A DNA stretch of 60,919 nt, from positions 1 to 60,919 of the forward strand of contig NZ_JAOART010000123.1 of the NCBI RefSeq assembly GCF_025210435.1. Direction: 5' to 3'. Of this stretch, positions 34,591-42,949 are shown in pieces; the stretch's first letter is position 1, and the number at the start of each line of letters is the position of its first letter. The stretch comes from Anaeromicrobium sp. Its GTDB lineage: Bacteria; Bacillota; Clostridia; Peptostreptococcales; Thermotaleaceae. The notes under the pieces were generated by a model that ran no database searches, was not told where the DNA came from, and was given only the letters and a program-made list of their open reading frames with translations. The position numbers and the translations under genes were made by a program.

Positions 34591-35325
34591 ATGGATGATA
34601 AAAAGTTATGGCAGTTGTATGAAAAGACAAAAGATAAGCATATGAAAGAAAAATTGATTTTAAAATATGTTTCAATAGTAAGAAATGTGGCAGGTAGACT
34701 ATTTAGTAGCTATGGAAACAATGTGGAATATGAGGATTTAATAAGCTATGGAATTTTTGGCCTTATAGACGCTATTGATAAATTTGATTATAATAAAAAT
34801 GTGAAATTTGAAACCTATGCTCAAATTAGAATTAGAGGAGCCATAATTGATCAATTGAGAAATTTAGATTGGGTTCCTAGGTCAATAAGACAAAAACATA
34901 AAAATATTGAAAAAGCTTATTCTGAATTGGAAAATAGACTAGGACGATATGCCACAGATAGGGAAATTGCAGAGTATATGGGCTTAAGTAAAAAAGAATT
35001 AGATAATGTATTTAATGAAATACATACTTTATCTATAGTGTCTTTGGAAGAGAAAATATCTAATAACAGTAATTTTTCAATAATATCAAATTATCATGAA
35101 TATGATCCTGATAGGAACATAGAAAAAGAAGAAATAAAAGCAGAGTTGATTAGGAGTTTAGAAAATTTGTCAGAGAAAGAACAAATGGTTATAAAATTAT
35201 ATTATTATGAAGAGTTAACATATAAGGAAATTGCCCATGTTCTTAGTGTATCCGAATCAAGAATATCGCAAATTCATAGTAAAGCAATAAATAAATTAGG
35301 AACTAGACTTTCAACTATAATGTAG
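34591..35325 (+). CDS. fliA: flagellar sigma factor (FliA/SigD/WhiG family)
   Basis: Sigma-28-type factor that directs late flagellar and chemotaxis genes. The 244-residue protein has region 2 (YEDLISYGIFGLIDAIDKF, then KFETYAQIRIRGAIIDQLR), the linker with DWVPRSIRQK, region 3 (GRYATDREIAEYMGLSKKEL) and region 4 (LSEKEQMVIKLYYYEELTYK with SVSESRISQIHSKAI). ATG 34591 follows AGGGGGGA at about 34578-34585; an upstream in-frame start at 34558 lies inside the previous gene. No FlgM anti-sigma gene is in the window. Position at the end of the operon matches sigD. Confidence 0.97.
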   Translation: MDDKKLWQLYEKTKDKHMKEKLILKYVSIVRNVAGRLFSSYGNNVEYEDLISYGIFGLIDAIDKFDYNKNVKFETYAQIRIRGAIIDQLRNLDWVPRSIRQKHKNIEKAYSELENRLGRYATDREIAEYMGLSKKELDNVFNEIHTLSIVSLEEKISNNSNFSIISNYHEYDPDRNIEKEEIKAELIRSLENLSEKEQMVIKLYYYEELTYKEIAHVLSVSESRISQIHSKAINKLGTRLSTIM

Positions 35326-35351
35326 TTTTAAAGTGCGAAGGTGTGATTGAT

Positions 35352-36713
35352 GTGAATAAAATATTTTTAGATGTTTCACAGGATAATATGGTAGTATACA
35401 TTACTATATTAGATGAAGAGTTAAAAACAGAGGAAGACATTTTAAATACTTTAAAAGATCGTAGAATAAAGTATGGAATAAATCATGATAAAATCAAAGA
35501 ACTCTTAAGACATGGAAACAATATAATTAAAGAAGAAATTGCAAGAGGTGTTAGTTCTATAAATGGAAAAGATGCTAAAATAAATCTCAAATTTCCTATA
35601 GATAAAAAAGTTAAGCCTAAAATGAATGAAGATGGAACTGTTGATTTCAAAGAATTGAACCTAATTGCAATGGTGCAAAAGGATGAATTGCTAGCTAAAA
35701 AGGAGTTGGCTACAAATGGTTCTAATGGAATAGATGTATTTGGAAGGGATGTACGAGCTAGGAAGGGAAAAGATATTCTACTCAGGGCTGGGAAGAATAC
35801 TACTTTAAGTGAAGATGGTCTTAGTGTTTACTCAAATATTGCTGGACAAGTATTATATGATAATGGGAAAATAAGTGTATCTAATGTATATGAAATTCAA
35901 GGAGATGTGGACAATAATACGGGAAATATTCACTTTGATGGAAATATACATATAAATGGACATGTAAGATCAGGATTTGAGGTGGAGGCAACAGGTGATG
36001 TTGAAGTTTCAGGCGTGGTAGAAGGGGCTAAAATAAAAGCTGGCGGACATATAATTATTCACAAAGGGATACAAGGTCAAAATAATGGATATATAGTTTG
36101 TGAAGGAAATTTAAACTGCAAATATATACAAAACAGTAATGTTGACGTAAAAGGTGATCTTTTCGTAGATATAATTATGCATTCTCATGTAAAGGTACAA
36201 GGGTCCATATATGTCAAAGGAAGAAAGGGATTAGTTGTAGGTGGTGAAACTACTGCTGGAAAAGAAATCGAAGCTATGATTATAGGATCTAGTATGGCTA
36301 CTATTACTAAAATAGAGACTGGAATTAATCCTAAAAATAAGGAAATATATATAAGAACACAAGAAGAGTTAAAGGTAGTGACCAAAAACCGTGAAAATGT
36401 ATTAAAGGCAATCAAATTATTAAGGAAAATAATAGATACTCCTTTATTTACTAAGGATAAGCAGGCTGTATATGAAAAATCTATCAAGACAGAAAGCTTT
36501 CTAAAGATTAAAGAAATGGAACTAAACGAAAAGTTAGACTCAATAGAAGAAGAGATTGTTAAATCAAGAGAAATAGGATCAGTAAGGATTGATAAAGAAG
36601 TTTATCCAGGTGTTAAGATATGTGTAAATAATGCTATTTACCATGTAAGAGATGAACTTAGTAAAGTTAAGTTTATAAAAAATGAGGATGGCATAAAAAT
36701 AATACACCTATAG
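35352..36713 (+). CDS. FapA-type (DUF342) flagellar assembly protein
   Basis: A 453-residue protein of the FapA/DUF342 type. A mixed N-terminal domain (about 1-165, with VDFKELN and GIDVFGRDVRARKGKD) is followed by a right-handed beta-helix-like region of short repeats (GDVDNNTGNIHFDGNIHING, then GDVEVSGVVEGAKIKAGGHI) and a C-terminal coiled coil (about 330-420). Family members bind the cell envelope or act in flagellar placement and biofilm control; no fixed role is known. GTG 35352 is chosen because AAGGTG (35338-35343) is eight bases before it; GTG 35343 overlaps that site. Confidence 0.85.
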   Translation: MNKIFLDVSQDNMVVYITILDEELKTEEDILNTLKDRRIKYGINHDKIKELLRHGNNIIKEEIARGVSSINGKDAKINLKFPIDKKVKPKMNEDGTVDFKELNLIAMVQKDELLAKKELATNGSNGIDVFGRDVRARKGKDILLRAGKNTTLSEDGLSVYSNIAGQVLYDNGKISVSNVYEIQGDVDNNTGNIHFDGNIHINGHVRSGFEVEATGDVEVSGVVEGAKIKAGGHIIIHKGIQGQNNGYIVCEGNLNCKYIQNSNVDVKGDLFVDIIMHSHVKVQGSIYVKGRKGLVVGGETTAGKEIEAMIIGSSMATITKIETGINPKNKEIYIRTQEELKVVTKNRENVLKAIKLLRKIIDTPLFTKDKQAVYEKSIKTESFLKIKEMELNEKLDSIEEEIVKSREIGSVRIDKEVYPGVKICVNNAIYHVRDELSKVKFIKNEDGIKIIHL

Positions 36714-36726
36714 GGATGGTGAAATT

Positions 36727-37011
36727 ATGTATATTAGGCCACTAGATTTTCAAAATAATTATTATAAAAGTCAAGAGGTAGCAAAAAACAAACAAACGGA
36801 AGTTAATAAAGTCACACTAGAGGCAAGTTACATGGCTCAAGAAGAACAGAAGGAAACAGAAATAAAAGCAAAAAGAATAGATAAATCAGAGAAAAAAGAT
36901 GATGTCCATATGAAAAATAATGATAAAGAAAAGGAACGTAAGAAAAAGAAAAGGGATAAAGAAAAAAGGAAAAAAGACAATGTTGGATCTAATTTAGATA
37001 TAAAGATATAA
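36727..37011 (+). CDS. small Lys/Glu-rich protein of the flagellar operon
   Basis: A 94-residue, very hydrophilic protein. It starts MYIRPLDFQNNYYKSQEV, and a stretch like this (start, IRP, hydrophilic Gln-rich middle) occurs in small clostridial proteins next to sigD. The second half is an extremely basic KEKERKKKKRDKEKRKK tail. No domain, signal or membrane helix is seen. GGGATGGTG gives a ribosome site. It is certainly expressed with its neighbours, but its function is unknown; the charged tail suggests binding to an acidic partner or membrane. Confidence 0.7.
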   Translation: MYIRPLDFQNNYYKSQEVAKNKQTEVNKVTLEASYMAQEEQKETEIKAKRIDKSEKKDDVHMKNNDKEKERKKKKRDKEKRKKDNVGSNLDIKI

Positions 37012-37023
37012 AGTAGGGATAAA

Positions 37024-37473
37024 ATGTTAAATTATATTATATTAGTAATAGGTGTATTATTTGTAATAGTAGGAACCCTTTCTTTTTTTAAAGATGGAAG
37101 AGAGGAAGAAGTTTCAGAGGACTTTTCTTTAGAAAATATTGAGCATGAAATCAATAGGGACAAGGATGAAGAAATTATAAGAAAAGTAGATGGAAAACTA
37201 GAGTATATTGAAGAGTGCATAGAACTTATAGATATGAAGGTAGATAGTTTAAATATAAAAGGTAAAAATGAAAAAGAAAAAGAAGTGAAGGTACAAAAAA
37301 AGAATATAAACTATGAATCAACAAATATAGATCATAGAATAATAAATCAAGATAATATTAATGAAGAAATACTTAAATTATACAAAGATGGTTACTCCAT
37401 ATCCCAGATAGCAAAACGATTAAATAGGGGGATCGGTGAGGTACAGCTTATATGCAATTTAAAAAAGAGGTGA
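37024..37473 (+). CDS. SwrB-like membrane protein (DUF6115-type C-terminus)
   Basis: A 149-residue protein with an N-terminal membrane anchor (about 2-22), an acidic coiled-coil middle and a C-terminal helix-turn-helix-like segment EEILKLYKDGYSISQIAKRL ending in GEVQLICNLKKR. The architecture and its place after the sigma factor match swrB (ylxL) of Bacillus, which activates the flagellar export apparatus through the basal body. Sequence likeness outside the anchor and C-terminus is not obvious, so I give no symbol. Confidence 0.7.
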   Translation: MLNYIILVIGVLFVIVGTLSFFKDGREEEVSEDFSLENIEHEINRDKDEEIIRKVDGKLEYIEECIELIDMKVDSLNIKGKNEKEKEVKVQKKNINYESTNIDHRIINQDNINEEILKLYKDGYSISQIAKRLNRGIGEVQLICNLKKR

Positions 37474-37477
37474 TCCT

Positions 37478-37924
37478 TTGAAAAAGAATTTAAAGACAAC
37501 ATTGCTTATGGGAATTGGAATAGGTCTTATAATTTCTTCCACTTTTAATATAATAAATAAAGAGTTTTTTCAAGAAGAAATAAATGACGAGTACATTAAA
37601 ATAAAGGCAAAACAAATGGGTATGATAGATCCTAAAGATCACTTCATTAAAAATGATGAATACCATAAAGAGGTTAAAAAAGAAGAGACTATTATTGAAA
37701 AAAATAGTGAAAAAGAATTAGTAAAAGTTAGTATTCCTAAAGGTTCTACTAGTGAAGAAATAGGAGAAATATTAAAAGATCATAAGATAATACAATCTAC
37801 CCAACTTTTCTTGAAAAGGATAAATAGTAAAAATTTAGAGGAAAAGTTAAGGTGGGGAATATATGAAATGGAAAAAAATACGCCCATAGATAAGATTATT
37901 GAGAAAATTACAAATAAAGAATAA
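37478..37924 (+). CDS. lone YceG/MltG-like LysM-type domain protein
   Basis: A 148-residue protein with an N-terminal membrane helix (about 9-24), a charged stretch and a C-terminal domain, VSIPKGSTSEEIGEILKDHK to the Pro-Ile-Asp-Lys end, that resembles the small N-terminal domain of MltG/YceG endolytic transglycosylases. The catalytic MltG domain is absent. The start is TTG 37478 with GAGGTGAT upstream. It is the last gene before the rpsB promoter and the final gene of the flagellar run. A peptidoglycan-binding adaptor is plausible but unproved; loss of the catalytic part from a once complete gene is the alternative. Confidence 0.6.
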   Translation: MKKNLKTTLLMGIGIGLIISSTFNIINKEFFQEEINDEYIKIKAKQMGMIDPKDHFIKNDEYHKEVKKEETIIEKNSEKELVKVSIPKGSTSEEIGEILKDHKIIQSTQLFLKRINSKNLEEKLRWGIYEMEKNTPIDKIIEKITNKE

Positions 37925-37978
37925 GAACTATGAATATGGAAATAATACCTATGTATTGAAATAAATTTTAAAAAGTTA

Positions 37979-38007
37979 TTGCAAAAGACTTATGTACATG
38001 TTATACT
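37979..38007 (+). promoter_or_regulatory. sigma-A-type promoter of rpsB
   Basis: TTGCAA (37979-37984), a 17-base spacer and TATACT (38002-38007) form a strong vegetative promoter. Transcription would start near 38014, giving a leader of about 100 bases before rpsB. No clear terminator lies between the preceding flagellar gene and this point, so read-through from the operon is also possible. Confidence 0.8.
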
Positions 38008-38013
38008 ACATAA

Positions 38014-38115
38014 GGTAATTATGACACACACTTTGAGATTTTAAAGTTGGTCCCTATAAAGGGTGCTTGAAAAGATGACCAAAGTGGAGGGAAAAAAACC
38101 AGGGAGGTGCAACTA
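38014..38115 (+). promoter_or_regulatory. structured leader of rpsB
   Basis: Two adjacent hairpins are visible: ACTTT (38030-38034)/AAAGT (38043-38047), and TTGGTC (38047-38052)/GACCAA (38077-38082) enclosing CCT/AGG. An alternative outer pairing ACTTTG (38030-38035)/CAAAGT (38080-38085) would compete with both. Mutually exclusive folds before a ribosomal protein gene suggest feedback by S2, but I cannot match a named motif. The region ends in the ribosome site GGGAGGTG. Confidence 0.45.
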
Positions 38116-38814
38116 ATGTCAGTAATTTCAATGAAACAATTATTAGAAGCAGGTGTGCATTTTGGACACCAAACAAGAAGATGGAATCCTAAGATGGCTC
38201 CTTATATCTTTACAGAAAGAAATGGTATATATATTATAGACTTACAAAAAACTGTAAAGAAAGTTGAACAAGCTTACGATTTCGTAAAAGAGGTTGCAGC
38301 AAATAATGAAAAGGTATTATTTGTAGGAACTAAAAAGCAGGCACAAGAAGCTATTGAGCAAGAAGCTAAAAGATCTGGAATGTTCTATGTGAACCAAAGA
38401 TGGTTAGGTGGAATGTTAACTAACTTTAAAACAATCAGAAAAAGAATTGATCGTTTACATGCCTTAATTAAGATGGAAGAAGAAGGAAAATTTGATGTTC
38501 TTCCTAAGAAAGAAGTAATTAAGTTAAAGCATGAGCAAGAAAAGCTAGAGAAGTTCTTAGGTGGAATTAAAGATATGAATGAACTTCCAGGAATGATTTT
38601 CGTGGTAGATCCAAGAAAAGAGAGAATTGCTATTAAAGAAGCTCAAAGATTAGGAATTCCAGTAGTGGGTATTGTGGATACTAACTGTGATCCTGATGAA
38701 GTTGATTATGTAATTCCTGCTAATGACGATGCAATAAGAGCGGTTAAATTAATAACTGCTAAGGTTGCAGATGCTATTATAGAAGGAAAGCAAGGGGAAC
38801 AAATCGAAGAATAA
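38116..38814 (+). CDS. rpsB: 30S ribosomal protein S2
   Basis: S2 binds late to the 30S subunit, near the anti-Shine-Dalgarno end. The 232-residue length is normal. Landmarks: [38 protein letters not shown], and [28 protein letters not shown] (38102-38109) is six bases before ATG 38116; an in-frame GTG at 38107 lies inside that site. rpsB-tsf is a standard pair. Confidence 0.98.
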   Translation: MSVISMKQLLEAGVHFGHQTRRWNPKMAPYIFTERNGIYIIDLQKTVKKVEQAYDFVKEVAANNEKVLFVGTKKQAQEAIEQEAKRSGMFYVNQRWLGGMLTNFKTIRKRIDRLHALIKMEEEGKFDVLPKKEVIKLKHEQEKLEKFLGGIKDMNELPGMIFVVDPRKERIAIKEAQRLGIPVVGIVDTNCDPDEVDYVIPANDDAIRAVKLITAKVADAIIEGKQGEQIEE

Positions 38815-38824
38815 TATAATAAGT

Positions 38825-38871
38825 AGGTAAGGGTAAAGAAAGGATTTATTCCTTACTTCTCTTACCTTTTT
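38825..38871 (+). terminator. terminator-like hairpin between rpsB and tsf
   Basis: AGGTAAG (38825-38831) pairs with CTTACCT (38861-38867), with further inner pairing of the AAGGA/TCCTT stretches, followed by a run of T. It would cut part of the transcripts and lower tsf relative to rpsB. I see no promoter between it and tsf, so read-through must feed tsf. Confidence 0.65.
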
Positions 38872-38895
38872 CTATATGACAAGGAGGAGTTTAAA

Positions 38896-39543
38896 ATGGC
38901 TATTACTGCAGCTATGATAAAAGAATTAAGAGTTAGCACTGGTGCTGGAATGATGGATTGTAAGAAGACTTTAATAGAAGCAGAAGGTAACATGGACAAA
39001 GCAATCGAACTTCTAAGAGAAAAGGGATTAGCTAAAGCAGCTAAGAAATCTGGAAGATTAGCTTCAGAAGGTATTGTAGAATCTTACATCCATGGAGGAA
39101 GAATCGGAGTATTAGTAGAAGTAAACAGTGAAACTGACTTCGTTGCTAAAAATGATGAATTTAAGCAATTCGTTAAGGATGTAGCTATGCAAATTGCAGC
39201 AGCAAATCCACAATACATATCAAGAGAAGAAGTATCTCAAGCAGAGATTGAAAAAGAAAAAGAAATATTAAGAAACCAAGCTTTAAATGAAGGTAAGCCA
39301 GAAAAAATCGTTGATAAGATGGTTGAAGGTAGAATTGAAAAGCATTATAAAGAAATTTGCTTACTTGAGCAACCTTTCATTAAGGATCCTGACGTAACTG
39401 TGGGAGACTTATTAACTGCTAAAATTGCAAAAATAGGTGAAAACTTATCTATTAGAAGATTTGCAAGATTTGAAGTTGGAGAAGGTTTAGAGAAAAAAGA
39501 AGAGAACTTTGCTGAAGAAGTTGCAAAACAAATAAATAAGTAA
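38896..39543 (+). CDS. tsf: translation elongation factor Ts
   Basis: EF-Ts recycles EF-Tu by nucleotide exchange. The N-terminal UBA-like part ([20 protein letters not shown]), the contact motif [10 protein letters not shown] and the C-terminal [10 protein letters not shown] with [12 protein letters not shown] are all present. At 215 residues it is shorter than the about 290-residue E. coli/Bacillus form and probably has one rather than two core subdomains, as in Thermus; other anaerobic Firmicutes also have this form. No sign of truncation. GGAGGAG precedes the ATG. Confidence 0.97.
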   Translation: MAITAAMIKELRVSTGAGMMDCKKTLIEAEGNMDKAIELLREKGLAKAAKKSGRLASEGIVESYIHGGRIGVLVEVNSETDFVAKNDEFKQFVKDVAMQIAAANPQYISREEVSQAEIEKEKEILRNQALNEGKPEKIVDKMVEGRIEKHYKEICLLEQPFIKDPDVTVGDLLTAKIAKIGENLSIRRFARFEVGEGLEKKEENFAEEVAKQINK

Positions 39544-39558
39544 TTAAAAACTTAAGAT

Positions 39559-39586
39559 GGAGAACACAAATAGTGTTCTCCTTTTT
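39559..39586 (+). terminator. intrinsic terminator after tsf
   Basis: GGAGAACAC (39559-39567) and GTGTTCTCC (39573-39581) form a perfect nine-pair stem around a five-base loop, followed directly by five T residues. It ends the rpsB-tsf unit. A TATAAT at 39645-39650 lies in the next 160 bases before pyrH, but no good -35 box is seen. Confidence 0.92.
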
Positions 39587-39738
39587 ACAAAGGTAGGAAA
39601 TCATAAACTTATGAAAAATGGTGGGGAATATAATTTTCTTCATGTATAATAAAAGATAATTTTTTTTATTTAAATATGAAAATAGATTGAATGTTGACCA
39701 TAATGAAGGGTTTTGTAAGTTTTTATAGAATATTATAA

Positions 39739-40458
<720 letters not shown>

Positions 40459-40471
40459 GGGAGGAATGAAC

Positions 40472-41029
40472 ATGATATTAGAAATTCATAAGGAATTAGA
40501 AGAAAAAATGCAAAAGACCATAAGAGTATACAAAGAAGACTTAAATGCCATGCGTGCAGGAAGAGCTAACCCAGCTTTATTAGACAAAATAATGATTGAC
40601 TATTATGGTTCAAGTACACCACTTAAGCAAATTGCTAATGTATCTGCTCCAGAACCTAGAATGTTAGTGGTTCAACCTTATGATCAAACAGCTGTATCTA
40701 GCATTGAAAAGGCCATAACTCAATCTGATTTAGGTCTAAACCCTTCAAATGATGGAAAAGTAATTAGATTAGCCATTCCTCAATTGACAGAAGAAAGAAG
40801 AAAAGATCTTATAAAGCTAGTTAAGAAGACTGCTGAGGGTTCTAAGGTAGCTATTAGAAATGAGCGTAGAGATGCAAATGATAAATTAAAGAAATTACAG
40901 AAAAATGGAGAAATAACAGAAGACGACTTAAAGGGTGCAGAAGAAGAAGTACAACAGTTAACTAATAAATATATAGAAATTATTGATGAATTATTAAAGA
41001 AAAAAGAAAAGGAAATGATGGAGGTATAA
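40472..41029 (+). CDS. frr: ribosome recycling factor
   Basis: Frr splits the post-termination ribosome together with EF-G. The 185-residue, mainly helical protein shows MRAGRANPALLDKIMIDYYG, APEPRMLVVQPYD and RRDANDKLKKLQKNGEITED. ATG 40472 is seven bases after AAGGGAGG; an ATG at 40466 is too close. pyrH-frr is the standard order. Confidence 0.98.
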   Translation: MILEIHKELEEKMQKTIRVYKEDLNAMRAGRANPALLDKIMIDYYGSSTPLKQIANVSAPEPRMLVVQPYDQTAVSSIEKAITQSDLGLNPSNDGKVIRLAIPQLTEERRKDLIKLVKKTAEGSKVAIRNERRDANDKLKKLQKNGEITEDDLKGAEEEVQQLTNKYIEIIDELLKKKEKEMMEV

Positions 41030-41032
41030 TAA

Positions 41033-41221
41033 TTGGATAATCTCCAAATGATTTTAGGTTTTCAATTGAAAGAAGCTATTAAAGTTCTTGAGAATAAGAA
41101 ACTTAAATACTCTATTACTGAAACTTTTTCTCCTAAAAAGAAAGAGAAAGTAGGAGAATGTAGAGTTATTAATATGAAAAATGAAAATAATATAATTGAA
41201 TTAATAGTTAGCTATTTTTAA
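41033..41221 (+). CDS. small protein after frr, function unknown
   Basis: A 62-residue protein I do not recognise. The start is TTG 41033, eight bases after GGAGGT (41020-41025) at the end of frr. It reads LGFQLKEAIKVLENKKLKYS, a helix-strand pattern, then charged residues and VINMKNENNIIELIVSYF. The shape recalls single PASTA-like or similar small alpha/beta folds, but the link is weak. The stop codon lies inside a perfect 12-bp hairpin. It sits between frr and uppS, so it is surely transcribed. Confidence 0.65.
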   Translation: MDNLQMILGFQLKEAIKVLENKKLKYSITETFSPKKKEKVGECRVINMKNENNIIELIVSYF

Positions 41222-41244
41222 CCCCCTGTACTGGGGGTTAAAAA
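41215..41244 (+). other. 12-bp hairpin over the stop of the 62-codon gene
   Basis: TTTTTAACCCCC (41215-41226) and GGGGGTTAAAAA (41233-41244) pair perfectly around a six-base loop, and the TAA stop is in the left arm. The A/T polarity is opposite to an intrinsic terminator, since no U-run follows. It may block 3' exonucleases or pause ribosomes, or act as a protein operator. Confidence 0.7.
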
Positions 41245-41268
41245 TTATTAAATCAGGAGATGTGATTT

Positions 41269-42027
41269 ATGAAGACAATAAAAAACATATTTGGCCCTAA
41301 AGAAGAAGATATCCAATTGGATATGGAAAATATTCCAAGACATGTTGCCATTATTATGGATGGCAATGGTAGGTGGGCAAAAAAAAGAGGATTACCTCGA
41401 ACTGCGGGACATAAAGCGGGAATTGAGGTCCTCAGAGAAGTCATTAAGGCTTCGTCAGAATTGAAAATCGAATTCTTAACTTTGTATGCATTTTCCACAG
41501 AAAATTGGAAAAGACCAAAAGAAGAAGTTTCGGCTTTAATGAAACTATTAGTTTATTACTTGCAAAAGGAAGTAAAGGAATTGCATAAAAATAAGGTGAG
41601 AATTAGAACGATTGGTGACATAACCCAACTACCCCATCAGGTCATAGGTCAAATCCATAAGGCAGTAGATCTGACAAAAAATAATAAAGGTCTTACAGTT
41701 AATATTGCTCTAAATTATGGAGGAAGAGATGAAATTATAAGAGCTGTGAAAAATATATGGAAAGAAAATATGGAAGGAAATATATGTATAGAAAATATGG
41801 ATGAAGAAAAATTCTCTACATATTTAGATACAGGTCATTTGCCTGACCCAGACTTATTAATAAGACCAAGTGGCGAATTTAGAACTAGCAATTTTCTTTT
41901 GTGGCAACTTGCATATGCAGAATTTTGGTTTTCAAATATATATTGGCCCGATTTTGACAAAAAACATCTATATATGGCAATTAGAGATTATCAAATGAGA
42001 CATAGGAGATTCGGAGGTCTTAAATAA
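41269..42027 (+). CDS. uppS: undecaprenyl (isoprenyl) diphosphate synthase
   Basis: Adds isoprene units in cis to farnesyl diphosphate to make the undecaprenyl carrier for wall and glycan synthesis. The 252-residue protein has IIMDGNGRWAKKRGLPR with catalytic Asp31, YAFSTENWKRP, and TGHLPDPDLLIRPSGE with NIYWPDF. CAGGAGATG is the ribosome site. The order uppS-cdsA-dxr-rseP is shared with Bacillus. Confidence 0.98.
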   Translation: MKTIKNIFGPKEEDIQLDMENIPRHVAIIMDGNGRWAKKRGLPRTAGHKAGIEVLREVIKASSELKIEFLTLYAFSTENWKRPKEEVSALMKLLVYYLQKEVKELHKNKVRIRTIGDITQLPHQVIGQIHKAVDLTKNNKGLTVNIALNYGGRDEIIRAVKNIWKENMEGNICIENMDEEKFSTYLDTGHLPDPDLLIRPSGEFRTSNFLLWQLAYAEFWFSNIYWPDFDKKHLYMAIRDYQMRHRRFGGLK

Positions 42028-42041
42028 GGGTGGTGTAAATT

Positions 42042-42827
42042 GTGTTAACTAGGATAATATCAGCGTTAGTAGCAATTCCAATATTTCTATATGTGGTGTT
42101 TAAAGGAGACAACACGTTGACAATAGGCGTATTACTTGTATCGACTCTAGCTATTATAGAGTTTTTTAATGCATTTAATAACATTGAAATTAAGCCATCA
42201 AAGAGTATAGGCATAATCAGTTGTATAGCCCTATTTGCAATAAATATGTTTAGTCATGAACCTATTAGCTTCTTACCCTTATGGTTTTTTTCTATGGGAG
42301 CCCTTGCCTTAGTAAAAATGGTATTAGACAATAAGTTTACAATTAAGGATACTGTAGTTACCATAACGGGATTGTTCTATGTATCTTTTTTGGCAAATCA
42401 TATAGCTTTAATGACTAAGAATGAAAACTATGGTAAGTTTGTTTGGCTTATTTTTATAATTGCATGGGCCACTGATACGTGCGCATATTTCACAGGTTAT
42501 TTATTTGGGAAGAATAAACTATGTCCTCAAATTAGCCCTAAAAAAACAATTGAAGGTGCCCTTGGAGGTATTTTAGGAAGTGTATTAGTAAGTATCATAT
42601 ATTCTTATTACTTTATACCTAAATATGTAATTCATTTTGCCATAATAGGGTTAATAGGAAGTATATTAGGACAAATAGGTGATTTAGTAGCATCTATGTT
42701 TAAAAGATATTGTGAAATTAAAGATTATGGAAAAATCATGCCTGGACATGGAGGCATATTAGATAGATTTGATAGTATATTATTTACAGCACCATTAGTT
42801 TATTACTATGTTACATTTATGCTGTAA
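42042..42827 (+). CDS. cdsA: phosphatidate cytidylyltransferase
   Basis: Makes CDP-diacylglycerol from phosphatidate and CTP, the branch point for phospholipids. The 261-residue protein is very hydrophobic (about seven membrane helices) and carries the CdsA signature near the C-terminus: CEIKDYGKIMPGHGGILDRF, with the Asp pair at the end. GTG 42042 is chosen with AAGGGTGG upstream. It follows uppS by 14 bases and precedes dxr by 122; that gap shows no promoter I trust. Confidence 0.96.
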   Translation: MLTRIISALVAIPIFLYVVFKGDNTLTIGVLLVSTLAIIEFFNAFNNIEIKPSKSIGIISCIALFAINMFSHEPISFLPLWFFSMGALALVKMVLDNKFTIKDTVVTITGLFYVSFLANHIALMTKNENYGKFVWLIFIIAWATDTCAYFTGYLFGKNKLCPQISPKKTIEGALGGILGSVLVSIIYSYYFIPKYVIHFAIIGLIGSILGQIGDLVASMFKRYCEIKDYGKIMPGHGGILDRFDSILFTAPLVYYYVTFML

Positions 42828-42949
42828 TATGAAAAAAATAAGTTTATAATAGACAAATTACTATTTTTCATAAGTAGTATTAAAAAGTACTAGGAGATTA
42901 AGTTATATATTCATTAATAAATCCATAAGATAAATGAAAGGATGGTCTA

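Noticed and set aside
38896-39543. tsf as a truncated gene
   Set aside because: The shorter, single-core form of EF-Ts is a known variant and both conserved ends are present.
39645-39650. TATAAT as the pyrH promoter
   Set aside because: The hexamer 17 bases upstream (TGGGGA) is not a credible -35 box; left unassigned.
42828-42872. TATGAAAAA/TTTTTCATA inverted repeat between cdsA and dxr
   Set aside because: Nine A/T-rich pairs over a 27-base loop are likely by chance in this composition.
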